Source of the DNA: Lachnospiraceae bacterium
GTDB lineage: Bacteria > Bacillota > Clostridia > Lachnospirales > Lachnospiraceae
Assembly (NCBI GenBank): GCA_021204285.1
Contig: JAJPZP010000120.1
Coordinates: 1 to 8,171 of the forward strand
Direction: 5' to 3'
DNA length: 8,171 nucleotides
Part shown: piece after piece, positions 1 to 5,422 of the stretch
Layout of the letters: the number at the start of each line of letters is the position of its first letter
Position numbering within the stretch: position 1 is the first letter of the stretch
Program-made: the position numbers and the translations under genes
Notes under the pieces: model-generated
Seen by the model: only the letters and a program-made list of their open reading frames with translations
Databases searched by the model: none
Told to the model about the DNA's origin: nothing

Positions 1-284
1 CCGCACAGCTATCCGGAGGAGAACGACAGAGGGTGTGTCTTGCCAGGGCACTGGCGAATTATCCGGCGCTGTTGCTGGCTGATGAGCCCACAGGAAACCT
101 GTCGCCATCGGAGTCAAGAGAGATCATGGGGCTTTTTGAGCTGATCCACCGGCAGGGAATCACTGTAGTGGCGGCTACTCATGACCGGGAGAATGCGGCG
201 GGGCTTTCATACAGAGAAATCGCTCTGAAAAAGAAGGGAGAACGATATGGAAAGGATGGTGGACCTGAAACTTCAGGCCAGTAA
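1..284 (+). CDS. ABC transporter ATP-binding protein, C-terminal part (5' truncated)
   Basis: This is the C-terminal end of an ABC ATPase that energises a membrane transporter or an FtsX-like permease. The frame is open from base 3 (bases 1-2 belong to the preceding codon) to a TAA at 282-284. It encodes the ABC signature LSGGERQR at bases 9-32, a Walker B reading LLLADEP, the D-loop GNLS and an H-loop ATHD. The LADEPTGNL wording is typical of the LolD/MacB/FtsE group. The Walker A and Q-loop lie upstream of the window. The GTG at 33 is an internal valine codon inside the signature region, not a start. The last 38 bases overlap the next gene, so the two are probably co-translated. The substrate cannot be told from this part, and the permease must lie outside the window. 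The family is secure; the subfamily is inferred. Confidence 0.93.
   Translation, partial: AQLSGGERQRVCLARALANYPALLLADEPTGNLSPSESREIMGLFELIHRQGITVVAATHDRENAAGLSYREIALKKKGERYGKDGGPETSGQ
236..240 (+). promoter_or_regulatory. Ribosome binding site of the anti-sigma-type ATPase gene
   Basis: GGGAG ends 6 nt before the ATG at 247 and lies inside the upstream ABC gene. It favours that start over the in-frame ATG at 256, which has only a purine run immediately against it. The site implies translational coupling to the ABC gene. Confidence 0.6.
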
Positions 285-687
285 TGAAACTCTTTATACG
301 GTGCTGGACGCCATAGAGGCACATCTTGAAAAATGTGGCTGCCCGAAATCCGTGCAGACGGAAATTCTGGTAGCTGTGGAGGAACTCTATGTGAACATTG
401 CCAGTTATGCTTACGGAGATAAAAAAGGCGAAGCGGCTGTGCAGATGGACGTCCTTGGAGATCCGGGGCGCTGCAGGGTGACGCTTATGGATCACGGGAT
501 GCCGTACAATCCTCTGGAAAGGGAAGATCCCGACATCACGCTCTCCGCGGAGGAACGGGGGATCGGTGGTCTGGGCATTTATATGGTAAAGCAGACGATG
601 GATCATGTCGAGTATCGTTATGAGAACGGCTGCAATATTCTGACGATCGAGAAGGGTATTGGGGCGGAGGAAAACACATGCGGGTGA
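247..687 (+). CDS. Anti-sigma-factor-type serine kinase/ATPase (RsbW/SpoIIAB-like, HATPase_c_2)
   Basis: This 146-residue cytoplasmic protein has the GHKL ATP-binding fold. The N-box is around residues 39-56, with E46 and N50 in an EELYVNIASYAY stretch. The G1 box is DHG at 82-84 (D82, G84), and the G2 box is GIGGLG at 105-110. The end, NGCNILTIEK, is typical of the family. Known relatives bind a sigma factor or phosphorylate a STAS-domain antagonist on serine. In Clostridia many stand-alone members have no assigned partner. No sigma factor, STAS protein or PP2C phosphatase lies in the window, so the target is unknown. The gene overlaps the ABC gene by 38 nt and the next gene by 10 nt. From its position it may regulate the AAA/ART block or act as an accessory ATPase; this is inference. 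The family call is secure. Confidence 0.9.
   Translation: MERMVDLKLQASNETLYTVLDAIEAHLEKCGCPKSVQTEILVAVEELYVNIASYAYGDKKGEAAVQMDVLGDPGRCRVTLMDHGMPYNPLEREDPDITLSAEERGIGGLGIYMVKQTMDHVEYRYENGCNILTIEKGIGAEENTCG
666..670 (+). promoter_or_regulatory. Ribosome binding site of the 74-residue orphan gene
   Basis: GGAGG ends 7 nt before the ATG at 678, inside the 3' end of the preceding gene. A good Shine-Dalgarno at proper spacing is the main reason to accept the short downstream frame as a real gene. Confidence 0.7.
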
Positions 688-902
688 CCGACAGGCTGAT
701 CGAAGACGCGAAGAAACGGGCCAGGAAGCCGGAACCGGAGGACGAGGAGATGGACGAGTACATGGAGCGCAGGCGTCAGTCTTATCTGAATGAAAATAAG
801 GGCGTGTTTGGCGACGGTGCTTTCGACGACTTCAATATACAGAAGAGCGTATTTGACCGGACTGCGATCTTTCGCATGGGAGAGAGGGACGATTTAGGAT
901 AA
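678..902 (+). CDS. Small charged protein of unknown function (74 residues)
   Basis: I do not recognise this protein. It is rich in charged residues. A basic N-terminal stretch (DAKKRARKPE) is followed by an acidic patch (EDEEMDEYMERRR) that is probably helical. The second half, about residues 38-74, has several aromatic residues (FGDGAFDDFNIQKSVFDRTAIF). There is no signal peptide, membrane segment or cysteine pair. It starts inside the preceding gene with a 10-nt overlap and a GGAGG site. It ends 12 nt before the AAA+ ATPase gene, so it is almost certainly co-expressed with both. Size, charge and position fit an adaptor or regulatory partner of the RsbW-like protein or the ATPase, but that is only inference. 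The gene call rests on the ribosome binding site, coupling and matching codon style. Confidence 0.75.
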   Translation: MRVTDRLIEDAKKRARKPEPEDEEMDEYMERRRQSYLNENKGVFGDGAFDDFNIQKSVFDRTAIFRMGERDDLG

Positions 903-907
903 AGGAG
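902..907 (+). promoter_or_regulatory. Ribosome binding site of the first AAA+ gene
   Basis: AAGGAG lies 7 nt before the ATG at 915, beginning at the last base of the upstream stop codon. It supports the full-length 773-residue start. Confidence 0.7.
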
Positions 908-914
908 AGAGAGG

Positions 915-3236
915 ATGGACGCTGGCGAAATTTTTGCAGGGGAGAACAGGGAGCGACCCTTCGCGGGTTACGAAGAATATATGGAATATCTGTTCGGCTG
1001 CGTCAACGAGACGATGGATCACTATCTCTCGAGATTGAAGCAGGTTTACGCGACAGGGCAGGGCGGTTATAAGAATGTTTTGTATCCGGATATCGAGATC
1101 GCCCATGACACCTGCCGCAATAAGCTGGAACAATTCACGCAGCAGGCTGCGCAGGACGGATCGGAAGAGCCGGCGCAGAAGGACGTTGAAGAACCGGACT
1201 GGGGCGGGGAGGATCCGGATCTGCTCGACCTTTTCGCGGATTTTGCGGGCAGCGGCGACTCTGCAGCTTTTCCCGGGAGCGGGAGATCAGAGGAGACGGC
1301 GGAGGAAATGATCGCGTACATAAACACCCGGGCGGGGCTTTCTGTCGAACAGGGTATCGCACTGCCCTTCCACGATCTCTGCCGTCGCCTGGATTTCGAG
1401 AATTTTACGATCTTCTGCCTGGCGGCGAGCATCCTTGCCTCCACGCAGACAGACTATGCAGGCGTCTTTCAGGTGATCAATGAAAATGGGAACCTCTCCG
1501 CGCCAACAATCGAATCTGCGGCGAAGCTTTACTATGGCGGTCGTTTCTCGATCACCGGAGCCTACGGCGACATGTCAGTCTGCCTGGAACAGCTCCTGCC
1601 GCTTCTGGATCTGCGCGTGCAGAGCAGTATGCCTTTCTCAACCGTGGTATCTCCGGACAAGAGGGTGATTGACTTCCTTTTCGGAAAGCACCCTTTACGC
1701 CTGGATGAAAATTATGTCCGCTTTTTCCAGACGCTCACCGGGGAGGAGGAACTCGATCCGATCATGGCGAACGAGGGTGTGCTGGAGGCCATGGAGATTT
1801 CCTATAACGAGGGTGTGCGGATTTTTTCCTACTACGGGGATGAGGGCAGCGGCAGAAAATTTTTTATTAAACATTTCTGTGCGCGCCGCGGCCTGCGGGC
1901 GATATCAATCAACTGTAAGAAGCTGTTTGACTATGATTTTTCCTTTGTGGATAAGGCGCTCTGGGCGGTGACGCGCGAGTGCATCCTGACCGGCGCCTGC
2001 TGCTGCCTCAGTGACCTGAGCTACCGTGAGGAGGAAAAGGAAAAATTTTTCGGCTACATGGATCTGGCTTTCTCAAAACTCACGCGGCACGGTCTTCTGG
2101 TCTTCGCCCTGAGTAAGGAAAAGCTCTCCATGAAGGACATGACAAAGGAAGAGTACACCGAGCTGGAGCTTCCGACGCCTTCCAACCAGGAGCGCGAGGA
2201 CTGCTGGAACTATTATGCGAAGAATTATGCGCTGGCAGAGGATGTGGATCTCTCCGAGATGGTGACCAAGTTCCTCTTTACGCCGGGAAAGATCCGCTCC
2301 GCACTTCATCAGGCGCGAAGTTTCGCCACGATGGATAAGGATCTGAAGATTCCGCGTGCGACGCTCTTCCGGGGCTGCAACAACCAGATGAGCTCGGAGC
2401 TGACGCAGAAGGCGACGAAAGTGAAGGCGAATTTCGGTTTTGAGGACATCGTCATGAACCGGGATCAGCGGGAGACACTGGAGCACGCCATCGATCAGAT
2501 GACCTACCGCAAGCAGGTCTACGACAACTGGAACTATACGAAGAAATACCCCTACGGGCGCGGCCTGTCGATTCTGCTCTTCGGCGCGCCCGGCACCGGC
2601 AAATCCATGTGTGCCCAGGTCATCGCCCATGAGCTGAACCTCGAGCTCTACCGGGTGGATCTGTCGAAGGTGATCGATAAATATGTCGGCGAGACCGAGA
2701 AGTCGATCTCGATGATTTTCCGGGAGGCAAAGAAGTGCAATGTCGTACTGTTCTTCGACGAGTGCGACACCCTGTTTGCCAAGCGATCTGACGACGGCGG
2801 CAGCAATCAGTCTTCCAACAATAATAAGACGGCGCTGCTGTTGCAGGAGGTGGAGGCCTACGACGGGGTATCGGTGCGGGCGACGAATTATAAGCAAAAT
2901 ATCGACCCGGCCTTCTTCCGGCGCATGAAATACATTGTGGAGTTTCAGTTCCCGGACGCGGACACGCGCGAGATGCTCTGGAAGACCACGATCCCGAAGG
3001 GGACGCCGCTCGGTGAGGACGTGGACATCCGCTTTCTTGCGGAGAAGTTCGAGTTCGTCGGCGGCAATATTAAGAACTGTATTCTGAATGCGGCTTTTCT
3101 GGCCGCCGCGGACGGAGACGGACAGGAAGTCTGCATGAAACATTATCTGCAGGCGATCCGCTATGAGTTTGTGAAGACAGGAAAGGTATTCACCAGATCG
3201 GATTTTGAGCCCTATGCCTCACTGATCGGGCTGTAA
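915..3236 (+). CDS. AAA+ ATPase of the eCIS (Afp15/Pvc15-like) type, first copy
   Basis: This 773-residue protein begins with an acidic region to about residue 135. A helical domain follows at about 150-205 (DFENFTIFCLAASIL, then APT). Residues 239-265 carry the VVSPDKRVIDFLFG stretch typical of eCIS ATPases. A degenerate AAA module has GDEGSGRK at 308-315, where R occupies the usual Walker A lysine position. The C-terminal AAA module is complete: Walker A GAPGTGKS at 557-564, Walker B FFDE at 613-616, sensor-1 N658, candidate arginine fingers R669/R670 and sensor-2 GGNIKN from 716. The KYVGETEKSI stretch after Walker A is a strong family match. In contractile injection systems this ATPase is linked to assembly and effector loading. 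Oddities are C617 after the Walker B glutamate and an Asn/Ser-rich loop where the other copy has DRYANAE. It sits 16 nt upstream of the ART gene, a likely client. Family secure; eCIS role inferred. Confidence 0.88.
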   Translation: MDAGEIFAGENRERPFAGYEEYMEYLFGCVNETMDHYLSRLKQVYATGQGGYKNVLYPDIEIAHDTCRNKLEQFTQQAAQDGSEEPAQKDVEEPDWGGEDPDLLDLFADFAGSGDSAAFPGSGRSEETAEEMIAYINTRAGLSVEQGIALPFHDLCRRLDFENFTIFCLAASILASTQTDYAGVFQVINENGNLSAPTIESAAKLYYGGRFSITGAYGDMSVCLEQLLPLLDLRVQSSMPFSTVVSPDKRVIDFLFGKHPLRLDENYVRFFQTLTGEEELDPIMANEGVLEAMEISYNEGVRIFSYYGDEGSGRKFFIKHFCARRGLRAISINCKKLFDYDFSFVDKALWAVTRECILTGACCCLSDLSYREEEKEKFFGYMDLAFSKLTRHGLLVFALSKEKLSMKDMTKEEYTELELPTPSNQEREDCWNYYAKNYALAEDVDLSEMVTKFLFTPGKIRSALHQARSFATMDKDLKIPRATLFRGCNNQMSSELTQKATKVKANFGFEDIVMNRDQRETLEHAIDQMTYRKQVYDNWNYTKKYPYGRGLSILLFGAPGTGKSMCAQVIAHELNLELYRVDLSKVIDKYVGETEKSISMIFREAKKCNVVLFFDECDTLFAKRSDDGGSNQSSNNNKTALLLQEVEAYDGVSVRATNYKQNIDPAFFRRMKYIVEFQFPDADTREMLWKTTIPKGTPLGEDVDIRFLAEKFEFVGGNIKNCILNAAFLAAADGDGQEVCMKHYLQAIRYEFVKTGKVFTRSDFEPYASLIGL

Positions 3237-3240
3237 GGGA

Positions 3241-3247
3241 AAGGAGG
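3241..3247 (+). promoter_or_regulatory. Strong ribosome binding site of the ART gene
   Basis: AAGGAGG sits 5 nt before the ATG at 3253, in the 16-nt gap after the ATPase stop. It is the closest match to consensus in the window and fixes this start. Confidence 0.8.
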
Positions 3248-3252
3248 AGCGC

Positions 3253-5406
3253 ATGCCGGAAAGCTATAACAAGGACGCGTATAAGAAGGTTTACCAGTAT
3301 CCCCAGTGGAGGCAGACCGCGGATGTATATGAGGCGGGTTTCGCGCAGAACCTGCACCGGTCTCCCGTCGTGCAGGACGCCGCGCGCGGCGCGCTGGTCA
3401 GACTCAGCAACATGCTGAATGCTTACTATGGGATGCAGGACAAGAGATGGGAATTCTATGCACAGACCGGACGCCGTGAAATGGGAGCCCGGGAGGAGAT
3501 GGATGCGCTGCGGGAGGTGGCCACCTCCATCTCGAGGACGAAGCCGCAGGTCAACCGGACGCTTCAGGAAGCGCTGCTGCCGGAGCAGGCGGATGCGGCT
3601 GCCGGGGTCAACGAGGGTCTTCTGGAGGAGGTGATCAACGGGGAAGGCAGCGTGGATGATCAGATGTCCCTTTTGTATAATGCGGTATCCAATACAGGAG
3701 GAACGGATGAACAGCAGGCTTCCCGCAGGAGGACGCTGCAGAATATGCTGCGTGGCATGGGTTCCGACAAAGAGTCCGGGCGGGTGAACCGGATCGCGGA
3801 GTTCGCGGGCGATGAGTTTCTGGCACAGGGCTCCAGGGGTCTCTATGATCAGAGCTTTGGCAGGCAGGGGAAAAAGTTAAGATCCTTCTCCGGCCCGAGG
3901 CAGTTTGAAAAGGCGGCGCTGGAGAGGGGAAAAAGAAAAGAGGAGAAAGAAAGGGAAGGCCAGAATAAGGGGAATCTTTTTTCCAGGGCTGTCTCTGCTG
4001 TCCGCAGAAGGCTGGGCGGATGGGAGAGATCTCCGCAGGAGGAACCCGTGACTGCCCAGGGCATGCTTCGAAGTGCCGGTGCCTCTACCACGACGCTGCG
4101 GCTGCTTGGAGCTTATCGCATGCTGGGCGCGGGAAAACGGGACCTTCTCTATTTCCGGCTGGCGCTGATCGCATGGATGGTGCAGGGAAGGCAGAACTCG
4201 ATGTATGAGATTATGAGAGCTTCCCACAGCGCGGGCCTGAAGGGCAACGAAGATCTCAGTGAGGCCGCGCTTATGTATACGACACTGGATCCGCTGACGG
4301 AGCGGGAGCTGCGCGCCTACGCGCCGGACAACCGTTTCCCGCATGAGACGATCTTCCTTACAATGCTCAATGAGGTCAGAAGTGCGAGGCGGGCCCGCCC
4401 GCAGGGCCGGTCCGGAGCGGGCGGCAATCTGTTTCAGGGTCTTGTCCCCGGCGGCAGGGCACAGGAGGGAGCCGTCGATTATGACGCGCGTAATTACAAC
4501 GCCCAGGATATGGCGCTGAATCTTTACACCAGTCCGGCTTACAAGGTCATGAACGCGGGAGCCAGGCTGGAGGATGAAGAAGAGGCGCGCGCCCTGCTGA
4601 GGGGAGGATCAAAGGTGTATCTTGGCTCTTCCCGGGAGGAACAGGGCAATGAGGAGTTGATGGATAAGGTATACGATGTCATTCAGGTGGCGTCCCGTCT
4701 GACCCAGGATACACTGGCCGAGCGCGGCTCAGAAGCCAGTGACCAGGCAGAAATCCTGCCGGTTGCAGAGGTGCTGACTCCGCTTGGGCCTGTTGCCTAT
4801 GCCCAGGGCGGCGCTTCCTTTGAAGGACGGGCGGCTTACCGGGGAGTCACATACCGGGGCGGCGGCGTATGGCCGGAGCTGATGGGCGCCGCGGGTTCAA
4901 CCTTTACCACAAATTCCCTTACCAGCACGTCTCAGCTCGCCACAATTGCGGCCGGATTCTATGATGATGGCAGAGGAGAGAAGGCGATGGTACGTTTCCA
5001 GCTGGACGGAAAAGGTTCCGTCCGGATCGCGGATGTGAGCCAGATCCAGGGGGAAGCGGAGGTTCTGGTTCCGGTGGGGACGACGTTCCGTATCGAGCAT
5101 GAACTTGCGGACGCGTATTACCGACAGGGTTCCGTGAATCAGATCTGGTATCCGGAAGAGATGGACGAGGCGCAGCTGGCGCAGGCGCAGATGCATGAGA
5201 ACCTGCCACCGGGCTACCAGGGCATGTGGCGAAAGGTCAGGCTGGTGGTTGTAAGGGAGATTTCCGGTCCCGGTGAACAGAGAAATCTGCGGCAGCAGGA
5301 AGGACGTCGCAAAAATCAGGCGAAAGCGCAGGAACTCTCAAGATACCGTGCACAGATGAACGCGCGCCGGACGGGTCTGGCAGGTTTATTCGGAGCGGGC
5401 AGATAA
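3253..5406 (+). CDS. Putative effector with C-terminal ADP-ribosyltransferase domain
   Basis: This 717-residue protein has an R-S-E type ART domain at about 520-650. It shows AYRGV with R530 (R535 in YRGG is an alternative), S-T-S at 558-560 and E-A-E at 601-603 followed by VLVPVGTTFRI, the usual strand after the catalytic glutamate. E-x-E is the form found in arginine-targeting mono-ADP-ribosyltransferases, so transfer of ADP-ribose from NAD to a protein arginine is predicted. Residues 1-150 are mostly helical. Residues 205-257 form a very basic Lys/Arg-rich linker. Residues 280-375 form a helical domain (LLYFRLALIAWMV, then SMYEIM) that I cannot assign. The C-terminus from about 675 is basic and probably disordered. 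There is no secretion signal. It lies between two eCIS-type ATPases, which suggests cargo. No immunity gene is evident, which fits a target outside the producer's kin. The ART call is strong; substrate and delivery are inferred. Confidence 0.85.
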   Translation: MPESYNKDAYKKVYQYPQWRQTADVYEAGFAQNLHRSPVVQDAARGALVRLSNMLNAYYGMQDKRWEFYAQTGRREMGAREEMDALREVATSISRTKPQVNRTLQEALLPEQADAAAGVNEGLLEEVINGEGSVDDQMSLLYNAVSNTGGTDEQQASRRRTLQNMLRGMGSDKESGRVNRIAEFAGDEFLAQGSRGLYDQSFGRQGKKLRSFSGPRQFEKAALERGKRKEEKEREGQNKGNLFSRAVSAVRRRLGGWERSPQEEPVTAQGMLRSAGASTTTLRLLGAYRMLGAGKRDLLYFRLALIAWMVQGRQNSMYEIMRASHSAGLKGNEDLSEAALMYTTLDPLTERELRAYAPDNRFPHETIFLTMLNEVRSARRARPQGRSGAGGNLFQGLVPGGRAQEGAVDYDARNYNAQDMALNLYTSPAYKVMNAGARLEDEEEARALLRGGSKVYLGSSREEQGNEELMDKVYDVIQVASRLTQDTLAERGSEASDQAEILPVAEVLTPLGPVAYAQGGASFEGRAAYRGVTYRGGGVWPELMGAAGSTFTTNSLTSTSQLATIAAGFYDDGRGEKAMVRFQLDGKGSVRIADVSQIQGEAEVLVPVGTTFRIEHELADAYYRQGSVNQIWYPEEMDEAQLAQAQMHENLPPGYQGMWRKVRLVVVREISGPGEQRNLRQQEGRRKNQAKAQELSRYRAQMNARRTGLAGLFGAGR
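4810..5190 (+). other. ART catalytic domain segment within the 717-residue protein
   Basis: The three conserved ART elements fall in order and at normal spacing here. The NAD-binding arginine is R530 (codon 4840-4842), the S-T-S is at 4924-4932, and the E-x-E codons are at 5053-5061. The hydrophobic strand VLVPVGTTFRI directly after E603 matches the core strand of arginine-specific ARTs. All three elements are intact, so the domain looks active. The edges of the domain are approximate. Confidence 0.82.
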
Positions 5407-5422
5407 ACGGAAGGAAGCGTAA

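Noticed and set aside
33..35. GTG as the start of an 83-residue protein
   Set aside because: The frame is open upstream to the window edge and encodes the ABC signature LSGGERQR just before it, so this is an internal valine codon.
2073..3143. A 356-codon open frame on the minus strand
   Set aside because: It lies wholly opposite the conserved AAA module of the first ATPase, has no recognisable motif and no ribosome binding site in context. GC-rich codon bias explains the open frame.
3379..3390. A perfect 12-bp GC palindrome, GCCGCGCGCGGC
   Set aside because: It lies within Ala/Arg/Gly codons of the ART gene; chance in GC-rich coding sequence.
3696..3787. AGGAGG followed by an ATG at 3707 opening a 26-codon frame inside the ART gene
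   Set aside because: The Shine-Dalgarno-like bases arise from Gly-Gly codons, and the short product has no recognisable feature. Probably chance.
4144..4182. A hydrophobic stretch (residues 298-310 of the ART protein) that could be a membrane segment
   Set aside because: It is only about 13 residues long, contains an arginine and is flanked by charged helical sequence, so a buried helix is more likely.
3253..5406. A DUF4157-type (HExxH) eCIS-associated metalloprotease domain in the ART protein
   Set aside because: I looked for HExxH because such domains are common on eCIS cargo, and found none.
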